From assembly GCA_046565765.1 (NCBI GenBank), contig JBKHXX010000078.1:1-64000 (forward strand): a stretch of DNA of 64,000 nt, read 5' to 3'. The notes under the pieces are model-generated. The model had not been told where the DNA came from. It saw only the letters and a list, made by a program, of their open reading frames with translations, and did not search any database. The translations under genes and the position numbers were made by a program. The DNA comes from JBFMCT01 sp046565765. Lineage in GTDB: Bacteria > Actinomycetota > Acidimicrobiia > Acidimicrobiales > AC-14. Shown here piece after piece: positions 31,751 to 41,019 of this stretch (positions are counted from its first letter, which is position 1; every line of letters begins with the position of its first letter).

Positions 31751-32748
31751 GGGAGGGCTCCTCCTGTGCCGGCCCGGGCCGCCGCCTCCCGCAAGCGGGC
31801 GGACGCGGTCTCGGGCCGAACGTCGCTGATGAAGGCCCCGCCGCCCAGCTCGGACCCGGCCAGGTACTTGAGCTTGGTGGCGGTGCGGTGGGGGGGCATG
31901 AACTCGAGGTGCAGGTGGCTGACGTGCTGCCACTGGCCGTCGTCGGTGGGGGCCTGGTGCATGGCCATCACATAGGGCAGGCGGAACTCGAAGAGGCCGT
32001 CGTAGGCGCCCAGCACCTCCCGCAGCAGGCGGGCCAGCTCCAGGCGCTCCGGATCGGTCAGGTCGATGAGGCTGGCGGCGTGGCGGTGGCTGATGACGTG
32101 CACCTCGTAGGGCCAGCGGGCGGCGAAGGGCACGAAGGCCAGGAAGCTCCCGTTCTCGGCGACGATGCGGACCCCGTCGGCCCGCTCCCGGGCCACCACG
32201 TCGCAGAACACGCAGGTGCCGTGGGCCTCGAAGTGGGCCGACGCGGCGGCCAGCTCCAGCGCCGGCCGGGGCGGCACCTCGGGAAAGGCGTAGATCTGCC
32301 CGTGGGGGTGGTGGAGGGTCACGCCGATGGCCTCGCCGCGGTTCTCGAAGATGAGCACGTAGGCGATCTCTTCCCTGGCGCCCAGCTCCGCATACCGGTC
32401 GGCCCACACGCCGACGATGCGGGCGATCTTGCCCACTTCCATCTGGGCCATCTCCAGGTGGTGGTCGTCGGAGTAGACGACCACCTCGGCCGCCCCCAGG
32501 GCCGGCGCCACGCCGTAGAGATCGGACGTGGGGACGTCCGGATCGGGCGGGTCGGCGACGAGCGACGGGAAGCGGTTGTCGAACACGACCACGTCGAAGG
32601 ATTCCAGGGGGATCTCCGTCGGCTCCCCCCCGGGCCGGGTCGGGCACAGGGGGCAGTGGTCGGCCGGCGGCAGGAACGTGCGGTCCTGGCGGTGGCTGGC
32701 GAAGACGCGCCACTCCCCGGTCGTGGGGTCGCGCCGCCGTTCGGTCAC
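31747..32748 (-). CDS. galT: Galactose-1-phosphate uridylyltransferase
   Basis: GTG 32748 gives 333 residues. It has the HIT-superfamily active site LHHPHGQIY (145-153), with the second His of HPH as uridylylated nucleophile, zinc ligands C32 and C35 (HCPLCP), and a C-terminal HLHLEFMPPHR. It converts UDP-glucose and galactose 1-phosphate to UDP-galactose and glucose 1-phosphate (Leloir pathway). galK and galE are not in view. It is 62 bases after the GH2 gene, with the AKR downstream. Confidence 0.9.
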   Translation of the reverse strand: MTERRRDPTTGEWRVFASHRQDRTFLPPADHCPLCPTRPGGEPTEIPLESFDVVVFDNRFPSLVADPPDPDVPTSDLYGVAPALGAAEVVVYSDDHHLEMAQMEVGKIARIVGVWADRYAELGAREEIAYVLIFENRGEAIGVTLHHPHGQIYAFPEVPPRPALELAAASAHFEAHGTCVFCDVVARERADGVRIVAENGSFLAFVPFAARWPYEVHVISHRHAASLIDLTDPERLELARLLREVLGAYDGLFEFRLPYVMAMHQAPTDDGQWQHVSHLHLEFMPPHRTATKLKYLAGSELGGGAFISDVRPETASARLREAAARAGTGGALP

Positions 32749-32809
32749 CGGGCCACCGTCCTCGACGGCGCCCCGGTGAATGCTTGCTGGGACCGGCCTC
32801 CCGGGCCGG

Positions 32810-35617
32810 TCACCGGGCCACGTCCTCGTGCCACGAATACGTGGTGAGCGAGCGGCCGTCGTGCTTGGTGAGGCGGTCGCCCACCATGACGGGCCGGGCC
32901 TGGGCCACCCACCGGAGCAGGTCGGCGAGGATGGAGCGGGCGGCCACGTCGCCGGCGAGAGCCCGCTCCTCCAGGCGGTACTGGCAGAGCACCATCCGCC
33001 CCGCGCCCACCGCGTGGGAGCCCACGACCGTTCCGGTCAGGGCGCCCGGGAAGGGCTTGTAGGCGATGACGACGGGCGTGTCGGGGAAGGGCCGGCCGGC
33101 CACGCTGGCCACCACCGTGTGGGCGTGGATGGTCGAGTCCTCGGCCACCAGCAGGGCCCTCCGGGGCAGGGCCGGCACCGCGCCGTGGTCGGTGGTGAAG
33201 CGGAAGACGGTCGACCCCCAGGCGGTTTCGAGGTCTTCCAGCGTCAGCGGGACGGGGTAGTGGGCGGCCGCCGCCCGCTCCTGGGCCAGGACCAGCACCA
33301 CGTCGCCGTGGCGCAGCGCCTCGGCCACCTGGGCCGCGGCCGACGGAGAGTCGAGGGCCCCCTCGGGCACGACCAGCGGGCCGACGCCCCCCGGCACCGC
33401 TCCCACCCCGGCCAGGGCGGCCTCGCCCCGGCCCGGCCGCAGCACCCGCACCGGCACCGCCGCCCCCGCCAGGCGGACCACGTGGACGGGGTAGCGGTTC
33501 TCCGCCACCGGCGTGCCCCCGGCCGACAGCCGCAGCACGAGGTCGTGGTTGCCGGGCACGTCCGGTGCGGTGACCGTGACCTCGCCGCCCGCGTGCGCCC
33601 GGTAGCCGGCCAGGTCGCCGAGCTGCACCATGGCCGAGCCCTCGGGGAACCGGTCCTCCACCAGGCGGGCCGGCAGCTCCGATGCGTCCACCGCCAGGAG
33701 GCTCTCGATCGTCACCGCGCCGACGGCGTCCCCGAAGCGGATCTCGACGGTGACGCCGTCCAGCGCGGGGCCGTCGTTGGCCACGTGCAGCTCGGCGCGC
33801 AACGTCTGGCCGGCGGCGGCGACGAGCGTGTCCAGCTGGAGCATCGGCAGCACCGTCGCGTTGGCCCGCCGGATCTCCTGCACGGCCAGCCGCTTGGGCC
33901 GGCGGTGCAGGTCGAGCACGCCGTTGAGCTCGAACGGCACGTCGGTCAGCTCGGTGAGGCAGTAGCCGCCGATGTGCTGGTGGCGGCGGAACACCTCGGC
34001 CTGGAGGCGGTCGGAGATCCCCTGGTAGCGCTGGGTCTCGATGGCGAAGCGCCCGATGGTGGCGGGCCACAGGCTGTCGGCCAGCCCCGCGGCGTGGACC
34101 GCCCGGGTGTCCCAGAACGGCGGGTCGGCCAGCAGGGGCATCTCGGGCAGCCCCCAGTCGCCGAACTCGCTCACGAAGAAGGGGCGGCCCGTGCCCGCCC
34201 ACCGCTGCGACTGGCGTTCGAGCTTGTCGAGGTAGTCGCGGTGGAGCCGGCCGTACCAGTGGGCGGTGAGGATGGGGGACTCGTACACCTCGCCCGGGTC
34301 GGGCTCGACCCAGTCGTTCTCGATCACCGGCCGGCTCGGGTCCTCGGCCCGGACGGCGGCGTAGAGGGTGCGGGCGAACGACTCGTACTGCGGCCACCGG
34401 CGTGCCTCCCGCCGCCCGTCGCAGATCTCGTTCATGGCCGACCACAGCACGATCGACGGGTGGTTGCGGTCCCGCCGCACCTGGGCCACGGCGGCCCGCA
34501 CGCACCGCCTGGTGAGCGTGGAGTCGTCGCCCATCTCCTCGTGGACGATGGGCTCGGCGACGGGGATGTCGGAGTGCACCAGCACCCCGATCTGGTCGCA
34601 CAGGTCGAGGTACCGGGGGTCGAAGGCCTTGATGTGGAGGCGGAGCATGTTGAAGCCCATGGCCTTGGCCGCCTCGATCTCGGCCCGCATCTGGGCCTCG
34701 TCCCCCTCGGCGTAGAGGCCGTCGGCCCGGAAGCCCTGCACCAGCACGCTCTTCATCCGGAACGGCTCGCCGTTGACCAGCATGCGATCGCCGTCGAGGC
34801 GCACGGTGCGCAGTCCGTAGCGGAGGTTCGCGGTGTCGCTCGGGCCGGCGGCCGTCCAGGCGTCGAGGTCGAGCTCGTGGAGGACGGGGTGGGCGGGCGA
34901 CCAGCGGGCCTCGGCGGTCCGTCCCAGGGCGACCTCGACCGTGACCCGCTCCCCGGCGGGGACGGTCGCGGCCCGCTCCTCGGCCCGCCCCAGGGTGCGC
35001 ACGCCGAGGCGGGCGTCCGCCGCCTCGGCCGGGCTGCGGTTCTCCAGCTCGACCGTCACGTGCAGGTCGTCGGGGTCGGCGTCGACGAAGACGTCGCCGA
35101 TCACCACTTGGCCGTGACGGCGCAGGGTGACGGTCTGCCAGATCCCGCCGTAGGTCATGTACAGGCTGGGGCGGCTGGGGAAGACGTGGTTGGCCCAACC
35201 CTGCTTGCCGTGGGCCATGCGCACGTGCTCGGGGTCGTCCACGGAGGGGTCGAACACCCGGACCGCCAGCTCGTTCCCGCCCGGCACGAGCAAGGCCGTC
35301 GGGTCGAGGTCGAAGGGGGTGAAGGGGGCGTCGTGGCTCCCCAGGAGCCGGCCGTTGAGGTAGACGTCGGCGAAGTCCATGACCGCGCCGAAGCGCAGCG
35401 TCCACCCGCCCGACACGTCGTCGAGGGTGAACCGGCGGCGGTACCACGCCACCCCGTCGAGGTCGAGGTGGCCCTGGGTCTCCCACAGGGCGGGCACGGC
35501 GATGGGCACACCCGCCGACCCCCCAAGGTCGGCCAGCTCGTGGGGGCCGGGGAAGAACTCCCACTCGCCGTCCAGGGACGCGCGGCGCCGGTCGTCGAAC
35601 CGCAGCGGCCCCGTCAT
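32810..35617 (-). CDS. Glycoside hydrolase family 2 protein
   Basis: ATG 35617 overlaps the dehydrogenase stop (ATGA), giving 935 residues. The N-terminal jelly-roll (SLDGEWEFFPGPHEL, YRRRFTLDD, GSHDAPFTPFDLD) and Ig-like region lead to a TIM barrel at about 280-560. The GH2 acid/base is the Glu in IVLWSAMNE and the nucleophile the Glu in FFVSEFGDWG. A C-terminal 250-residue beta-rich extension is longer than in classic beta-galactosidases. It has no signal peptide, so acts in the cytoplasm. It may be a beta-galactosidase or glucuronidase-type enzyme; galT nearby favours galactosides. Confidence 0.85.
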   Translation of the reverse strand: MTGPLRFDDRRRASLDGEWEFFPGPHELADLGGSAGVPIAVPALWETQGHLDLDGVAWYRRRFTLDDVSGGWTLRFGAVMDFADVYLNGRLLGSHDAPFTPFDLDPTALLVPGGNELAVRVFDPSVDDPEHVRMAHGKQGWANHVFPSRPSLYMTYGGIWQTVTLRRHGQVVIGDVFVDADPDDLHVTVELENRSPAEAADARLGVRTLGRAEERAATVPAGERVTVEVALGRTAEARWSPAHPVLHELDLDAWTAAGPSDTANLRYGLRTVRLDGDRMLVNGEPFRMKSVLVQGFRADGLYAEGDEAQMRAEIEAAKAMGFNMLRLHIKAFDPRYLDLCDQIGVLVHSDIPVAEPIVHEEMGDDSTLTRRCVRAAVAQVRRDRNHPSIVLWSAMNEICDGRREARRWPQYESFARTLYAAVRAEDPSRPVIENDWVEPDPGEVYESPILTAHWYGRLHRDYLDKLERQSQRWAGTGRPFFVSEFGDWGLPEMPLLADPPFWDTRAVHAAGLADSLWPATIGRFAIETQRYQGISDRLQAEVFRRHQHIGGYCLTELTDVPFELNGVLDLHRRPKRLAVQEIRRANATVLPMLQLDTLVAAAGQTLRAELHVANDGPALDGVTVEIRFGDAVGAVTIESLLAVDASELPARLVEDRFPEGSAMVQLGDLAGYRAHAGGEVTVTAPDVPGNHDLVLRLSAGGTPVAENRYPVHVVRLAGAAVPVRVLRPGRGEAALAGVGAVPGGVGPLVVPEGALDSPSAAAQVAEALRHGDVVLVLAQERAAAAHYPVPLTLEDLETAWGSTVFRFTTDHGAVPALPRRALLVAEDSTIHAHTVVASVAGRPFPDTPVVIAYKPFPGALTGTVVGSHAVGAGRMVLCQYRLEERALAGDVAARSILADLLRWVAQARPVMVGDRLTKHDGRSLTTYSWHEDVAR

Positions 35618-36651
35618 CCGGTCACGATGGCGACTTTTCCGCCCGTCCCCCCGTCGGCAGCGGCATAGGCGTCGGCGGCCTGCTCGAGCGGGAAGCGGTC
35701 GGACACGACCACCTCGGGGTGCAGGTCCCACCGCACCAGCCGCTCCATGAGCTCCCCCATCCTCCCCACGCTCGTGACCCAGGACCCCGACACGGTCAGC
35801 TGGGGATGGATGATCACGGGGCTCACGTCGACTTCGAGGCGCCCGCCCTCGCCCACGAAGACGCAGCGGCCCCAGCGGCGGGTGCCCCGCAGGGCGCCGA
35901 GGCGGCCCGGAGCCGAGCCCGAGCAGTCGAACGACGCCTCGCAGCCGTGCCCGCCGGTGGCCTCCCGGATGACGTCGACCGCCCCGTCGCCGGCCGGCAC
36001 GGCCAGGTCGAAGGCGCCCAGGTCGACGGCCGACTGCCGCCGCTGCGGCACCGTGTCGACGCCGATGCACAGCTGTGCCCCCAGGGCCCTGGCCAGCAGC
36101 CCCACCGCCAGACCGACCGGGCCCAGCCCGCACACCAGCACCGCGTCTCGCCCGGAGACCCGGGCCCGGCAGACCGCCTCGTAGGCCGTGCCGAAGCCGC
36201 AGGCCACGCACGCCCCGTCGAGGAAGGTGAGCGGCTCGGGGAGGGCCACGCACGTGCGCTCGTCGGCCAGCAGGTACTCGGCGTGGCCGCCGTCGCGCTG
36301 CCAGCCGTAGGCCGCCCGCAGCGGAGAGGTGCAGCTGATCATGTACCCGGTACGGCAGTCCCAGCACAGGCCGCAGCCGGCGATGTGGTACAGCGCCACC
36401 CGGTCGCCCAGGGCGAAGCGGCGGCAGTGCGGTCCCACCTCGACGATCTCGCCCGCCGGTTCGTGCCCGGCCACCACGTCGCAGTAGGCCTCCGGGCCCT
36501 TGCCCAGGTGCTCGCGGTAGATGGCCCGCAGGTCGCTGCCGCAGATCCCGGAGGCACGTACCCGCACCAGCACCTGCCCCGGTCCCGGCGACGGCACGGG
36601 CACGTCCCGGATGTCCACCTGCCGGTTTCCGGGCAGGTACACGGCCCGCAT
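35614..36651 (-). CDS. Zinc-dependent MDR dehydrogenase (threonine/sorbitol dehydrogenase-like)
   Basis: ATG 36651 starts two bases after the GH1 stop, giving 345 residues. Zinc ligands are in SGICGSDL, AGHEPAGEI and the four-Cys structural site CGLCWDCRTGYMISC. The NAD(P)-binding site is VLVCGLGPVGLAVGLLAR. It oxidises a secondary alcohol of an unidentified sugar or polyol. Its place between two glycosidases suggests use of the released sugar; this is context, not proof. Confidence 0.85.
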   Translation of the reverse strand: MRAVYLPGNRQVDIRDVPVPSPGPGQVLVRVRASGICGSDLRAIYREHLGKGPEAYCDVVAGHEPAGEIVEVGPHCRRFALGDRVALYHIAGCGLCWDCRTGYMISCTSPLRAAYGWQRDGGHAEYLLADERTCVALPEPLTFLDGACVACGFGTAYEAVCRARVSGRDAVLVCGLGPVGLAVGLLARALGAQLCIGVDTVPQRRQSAVDLGAFDLAVPAGDGAVDVIREATGGHGCEASFDCSGSAPGRLGALRGTRRWGRCVFVGEGGRLEVDVSPVIIHPQLTVSGSWVTSVGRMGELMERLVRWDLHPEVVVSDRFPLEQAADAYAAADGGTGGKVAIVTG

Positions 36652-36652
36652 G

Positions 36653-38023
36653 TCAGGGCCCCTCTTCACGGACCTTGAGCTCGATCTGGGTGCCGTACTC
36701 GGGGGCGTTGCGCACGATCTCCGCCGCCGGCGGGTCCTGCCAGTCCCAGTGGGCCATCTGCGGCATCCAACCCCGCAGCCAGTCCGACACCGGCGGCTGG
36801 AAGCGGTAGGCGGGCAGCTCCGCGGCGGGCGAACCGTGGGCTGCCATGCGGTAGGCCGCCGACATCGACGATGGCCGGCGGTCGAGCCTGTCGTCGAGCC
36901 AGTAGACCCCTACCGGGTCGACGTTGCCCTCGGACCGGCAGAGCAGCGAGTCCCAGTCGCAGGAGTCCACGAACGGGTACCAGCAGTAGCCGTCCAGAGG
37001 CACGCCCGCATCGCGGGCGATCTCGCACTGCTCGAGGGTGTACTTGAGCCAGCTCGCCCGGTCGGACGCGTAGCCCCGGATGTTGGTCTCCGTGAGGGCG
37101 CACGGGATCTGGAAGCGGTCCCAGTAGGTGCGGATCAGGTCGGACAGCGAACCGGGAGCGGGGGACGTCATCAGCCCCCGCCCGGCGGCGTCGAGGTACT
37201 GCCACTGGCAGTGGGCGTAGTAGTCGAGGCCGAGGATGTCGATGTGGCCCGGCTCCATGTCGAGCAGGGGTGCCCCACCGGCCTCCAGCACGGTGCGCAC
37301 GAAGGGGCGGTCGGGCGACAGCTCCCGCCCGAGGAACAGGTCGGTGAGGAAGAACCGCCGGTCGTTGGCGAAGTCGGCGTGCACCTGCGCCTCGGGCCGG
37401 GCGGCGGTGTGGCCTTCACAGGCCTCCACATAGACGTGGCGGGCGCCGGGGAGCAGCTCGCGCAGCATGCGGCTGCCCTCGGCGAGGGAGGGGAACACGT
37501 TGCGGGCGAGGGTGAGGAACCCCTTCAACCCCTTGAGGTGAGGTGCCCAGACCCCCTCCTGCCCGCACATCAGGAACGTCGTGAACGGCTCGTTGAAGAG
37601 GGTGTACTCCTCGATCCAGGGGTAGCGCCGGGCGAACGTCTCGACGTACCGGAGGAAGGACCGGGCCCATCTGCGGTCGGCGAACCCCCGGCGCAGCCAC
37701 AACGGGTAGGACGTGTGGTGCACCAGGTCGACCATTGGCACCATGCCCTTGTCGCGCAGGTAGCCCAGCACCTTGTCGGTGCCAGCCCAGTCGAACTCGC
37801 CGGGGCGGCGTTCGATGCGGTGCCAGCGCGCCGGGTAGCGAACCCGCGTGACCCCGGCCGACCGCAGCAGGTCGAGATCGTCCCGCCACCGCCGGACATG
37901 GTCGGTGGTCTCCAGCACGTCGACGTCGAGGGCGGGCTGGAAGGTCGACTCGAAGCCCCCGATGAACGACAGCGGCTTCGCTTCGGTCGGCGGGGCCACG
38001 GGCTCCGTTTGTAGTTGAACCAT
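36653..38023 (-). CDS. Glycoside hydrolase family 1-like protein
   Basis: ATG 38023 gives 456 residues. The GH1 acid/base Glu is in YTLFNEPFTTF and the nucleophile Glu in CALTETNIRGYAS. The N-terminus has FIGGFESTFQP and VRYPARWHRIERRPGEFDW, typical of the GH1/clan A barrel. The sequence differs from standard beta-glucosidases around the sugar-binding region, so the substrate is uncertain. No signal peptide is present. It is the first gene of the minus-strand sugar operon. Confidence 0.8.
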   Translation of the reverse strand: MVQLQTEPVAPPTEAKPLSFIGGFESTFQPALDVDVLETTDHVRRWRDDLDLLRSAGVTRVRYPARWHRIERRPGEFDWAGTDKVLGYLRDKGMVPMVDLVHHTSYPLWLRRGFADRRWARSFLRYVETFARRYPWIEEYTLFNEPFTTFLMCGQEGVWAPHLKGLKGFLTLARNVFPSLAEGSRMLRELLPGARHVYVEACEGHTAARPEAQVHADFANDRRFFLTDLFLGRELSPDRPFVRTVLEAGGAPLLDMEPGHIDILGLDYYAHCQWQYLDAAGRGLMTSPAPGSLSDLIRTYWDRFQIPCALTETNIRGYASDRASWLKYTLEQCEIARDAGVPLDGYCWYPFVDSCDWDSLLCRSEGNVDPVGVYWLDDRLDRRPSSMSAAYRMAAHGSPAAELPAYRFQPPVSDWLRGWMPQMAHWDWQDPPAAEIVRNAPEYGTQIELKVREEGP

Positions 38024-38259
38024 CCCTGGTGCTCAACCTTTCCCGGAGTCGGGGCTCGATCGCGCGGGCAGAGGCCCTCTTTGGGGAAGCCGCTGACGGG
38101 GTACCCGCCCTCTTCAAGCCGCAAACGCGTTATGCGGCGACCGCAATTGGGTACACCGGGGCCAGTTGAGCCATCAGCTGCGGGGAGGGGCCAGCCTGGT
38201 GGTCTAGGTGGTCGAGACTTACGGCGCTCCCGGCGGCGTCTACAGGAGGAGCGTCTTCG

Positions 38260-39378
38260 TTGCGTAACGACCCGGCTGCCGAGCTGATCGTCCTTTCCCA
38301 TCTTCGGTGGACCTTCGTCTGGCAGCGCCCGCAGCACATCATCTCCCGGCTGGCCCGCGGAAGGCGCACCTGGTTCGTCGAGGAACCGGTGGCCGGGCCC
38401 GTCGGCTCGCCCCGCCTCCATCGCGAGGACCACGGCCCCGTCACCCGGGTGTGGCTGGAGGTCCCGGGCACGGACGGCCATGTCGGCTTCGGCGACCGCC
38501 GGGCGGCCCGCTACGGGGAGCTCCTGGCCGGCCTCGTCGGCGCTTCGTCCAACCGCGCCTGCTGGCTCTACACGCCCATGGCCCTGCCCTTGCTGGACGC
38601 CCTGAACCCGGCGGTCGTCGCCTACGACGTGATGGACGACCTCGCCTCCTTCGACGGCGCCCCCGAGGAGCTGGTGCTCCGCCAGCGCCAGGCTCTCCGC
38701 TCCGCCCACATCGTCTTCACCGGCGGCCGCTCCATCCACCGGGGCGTGGTCCGCCATCGCCGTGACGGCACCCACCTGTTCCCCAGCGGCGTCGAACCCG
38801 AGCACTTCCGTGCGGCCAACGACCTCCGCTGCCCCAACCCCCGGCCCGTGGCCGGCTACGTCGGCGTGATCGACGAGCGCATCGACCGGCCGCTGCTCGG
38901 CCAGCTGGCCGATCGCCTGCCCGACTGGGACATCCGGATCGTCGGTCCGCTGAGCAAGATCGACCACCGCTCGCTCCCGACCGCGCCCAACCTCGAGTAC
39001 CCGGGCCCCGCCCGGTACGAGGAGCTCCCGGAGGTCCTGGCCGGCTTCGACGTGGCCCTCATGCCCTTCGCCCTCAACCGGGCCACCCGCTCCATCAGCC
39101 CCACCAAGACGCTCGAGTACCTGGCCGCCGGCCTCCCCGTGGTCTCGACGCCTGTGCCCGACGTGGTGGCCGACCATGCCGCCTGGGTGGACGTGGTGGA
39201 CGACGCCGACGGCTTCGCCGCCGCCTGCCGGCGCGTGCTGGCCGAGCCGGCGTCGTCACGGCAGGAGACGGTGGAGCGGGTGCTCAGCACCCGCCACTGG
39301 GACGCCATCGCGGCCCAGATGGACGAGCTGCTGGCCGGCGCCTCGGCCGAGGCGCTGCGCCGGAGGGTCCTGGCATGA
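38260..39378 (+). CDS. Glycosyltransferase (GT-B fold, GT4-like)
   Basis: TTG 38260 is preceded by AGGAGGAG about ten bases upstream, giving 372 residues. It opens LIVLSHLRWTFVWQRPQHII, typical of a glycosyltransferase subgroup often beside UDP-sugar mutase-like genes. The C-terminal domain has VAGYVGVIDERIDRPLL, NLEYPGPARYEELPEVL and SISPTKTLEYLAAGLPVVSTP. It is coupled to the FAD protein by an ATGA overlap. The 236 bases upstream are shared with the divergent GH1 gene and hold no gene. Confidence 0.8.
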   Translation: MRNDPAAELIVLSHLRWTFVWQRPQHIISRLARGRRTWFVEEPVAGPVGSPRLHREDHGPVTRVWLEVPGTDGHVGFGDRRAARYGELLAGLVGASSNRACWLYTPMALPLLDALNPAVVAYDVMDDLASFDGAPEELVLRQRQALRSAHIVFTGGRSIHRGVVRHRRDGTHLFPSGVEPEHFRAANDLRCPNPRPVAGYVGVIDERIDRPLLGQLADRLPDWDIRIVGPLSKIDHRSLPTAPNLEYPGPARYEELPEVLAGFDVALMPFALNRATRSISPTKTLEYLAAGLPVVSTPVPDVVADHAAWVDVVDDADGFAAACRRVLAEPASSRQETVERVLSTRHWDAIAAQMDELLAGASAEALRRRVLA

Positions 39379-40763
39379 CGATCTCCGACAACCCCCGCAT
39401 CGTCGTCATCGGGGCCGGCCCCACCGGCCTGGGCGCGGGCTGGCGCCTGGAGGAGCTGGGCTACGACGACTGGGTGATCCTCGAGGCCAACGACTACGTG
39501 GGCGGCCTGGCCACCTCGTTCACCGACGAGGCGGGGTTCACCTACGACATCGGCGGCCACGTGATGTTCAGCCATTACCAGTACTACGACGACCTGGTCG
39601 ACAAGCTCATGGGCGACGACTACACCGAGCTCCAGCGCGAGGCGTGGGTGTGGACGGAGAACCGCTTCATCGCCTACCCGTTCCAGAACAACATCCGCGA
39701 CCTGGAGCCCCAGACGGTCTTCGAGTGCGTGGTCGGGCTCATCGAGGCCCAGAAGAAGGACTGGTCGCCCACCAACTTCAAGGAGTGGGTCGACTCGGTG
39801 TTCGGCGAGGGCATCGCCAAGCACTTCATGATCCCCTACAACTTCAAGGTGTGGGCCACGCCGGCCGAGCTCATGAACTACGTCTGGATCGGCGAGCGGG
39901 TCTCGGTGGTGGACGTGGAGAAGATCCTGCGCAACGTGATCTTGGCGGAGGATCAGGTGTCGTGGGGCCCGAACAACACGTTCCGCTACCCGCTGCGGGG
40001 CGGTACCGGCTTCCTCTACGAGGGCATGCGCAAGCGGGTGGAGGACCACCTCGAGTTGGAGACACCGGTGGCGTCGGTCGATCCCCTGGCCAAGGAGGTG
40101 CGCACCACCGACGGCCGGGTCTGGCCCTACGACATCCTGCTGTCGACCATGCCCCTCAACCGGCTGGTGCAGACGATGGAGTCGGTCCCCGACGCGGTGC
40201 GCCGGGCCTGCGACGACCTGGTGTGGAGCGGGTCGCACATCGTGGGCGTCGGCCTCGACCGCCCCGCCGACAGCACCAAGAACTGGATCTACTTCCCCGA
40301 GCCCCAGGTGCCCTTCTACCGGGTCACCTACCTCTCCAACTACTCGCCGTACATCACCGCCGGTCCCGACCAGACCCTCTTCCTGACCGAGACGTCGCGG
40401 TCGAGGTTCAAGCCCGAGGACGAGTCGACGATCGTCGACCGGGTCGTCGACGGCCTGGTGGCGACGGGCCTCATGTCCGAGTCCGACCGCGACCTCATCG
40501 TGACCACGTGGCTCTGCTCTCCGGACATGAGCTACCCGGTCCCGTCGGTCGGCCGGGACGCCGCCCTGGGGACGGTCCAGCCGTGGCTGCGGTCCCAGGA
40601 CATCTGGTCGCGGGGGCGGTTCGGGGCGTGGCTGTACGAGATCGGCAACATGGACCACTCCGCCATGCAGGGCGTGGAGTTCGTGAACTCCGTGCTGTTC
40701 GACGAGCCCGAGACCGTGTGGATCCCCCGGGGGGAAGGCGCGCCGGGCGAGGGGGTGCGCTGA
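39375..40763 (+). CDS. FAD-dependent oxidoreductase, UDP-galactopyranose-mutase/protoporphyrinogen-oxidase-like
   Basis: ATG 39375 overlaps the glycosyltransferase stop, giving 462 residues. The dinucleotide motif is VVIGAGPTGLGAGWRLEELG. Next come DYVGGLATSFTDEAGFTYDIGGHVMFSHY and the YPFQNNIRDL segment recalling UDP-galactopyranose mutases. The C-terminal FAD site has DIWSRGRFGAWLYEIGNMDHS. It could isomerise or oxidise a nucleotide sugar supplied to the glycosyltransferase. A true galactofuranose mutase role is not certain. Confidence 0.75.
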   Translation: MTISDNPRIVVIGAGPTGLGAGWRLEELGYDDWVILEANDYVGGLATSFTDEAGFTYDIGGHVMFSHYQYYDDLVDKLMGDDYTELQREAWVWTENRFIAYPFQNNIRDLEPQTVFECVVGLIEAQKKDWSPTNFKEWVDSVFGEGIAKHFMIPYNFKVWATPAELMNYVWIGERVSVVDVEKILRNVILAEDQVSWGPNNTFRYPLRGGTGFLYEGMRKRVEDHLELETPVASVDPLAKEVRTTDGRVWPYDILLSTMPLNRLVQTMESVPDAVRRACDDLVWSGSHIVGVGLDRPADSTKNWIYFPEPQVPFYRVTYLSNYSPYITAGPDQTLFLTETSRSRFKPEDESTIVDRVVDGLVATGLMSESDRDLIVTTWLCSPDMSYPVPSVGRDAALGTVQPWLRSQDIWSRGRFGAWLYEIGNMDHSAMQGVEFVNSVLFDEPETVWIPRGEGAPGEGVR

Positions 40764-40924
40764 TGACGGACGCCCACGACCGGCCCACGGGCACGCCGGA
40801 GGGCCACGGGGCCTACGGCGGCACCACCCGCGACGACGGCGACGCCCAGGAGGAGCCCACGCCCGCCGACGGTGCCGAGGAGTGGGCCGACAACGTCGAG
40901 ACGGGCGGCGAGGCAACCTCGTAG
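40763..40924 (+). CDS. Small acidic protein (53 residues)
   Basis: ATG 40763 overlaps the stop of the FAD gene (TGATG), giving 53 residues. It is strongly acidic and Gly/Thr-rich (RDDGDAQEEPTPADGAEEWA), with no hydrophobic core, so probably disordered. Tight coupling supports translation. No family is recognised. Confidence 0.5.
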   Translation: MTDAHDRPTGTPEGHGAYGGTTRDDGDAQEEPTPADGAEEWADNVETGGEATS

Positions 40925-41019
40925 CAGCGCCCGGACGACTGCCGAACCGGCAGCCGTCCCCGTAGTCTAGGAAGCGTGACCGGCTCGCCCTCCGTGCGCG
41001 TTGGCGCGCCCGCACGGTC

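Noticed and set aside
32780..35668. Plus-strand 962-codon frame opposite the GH2 gene
   Set aside because: Antisense shadow; GH2 catalytic motifs are on the minus strand.
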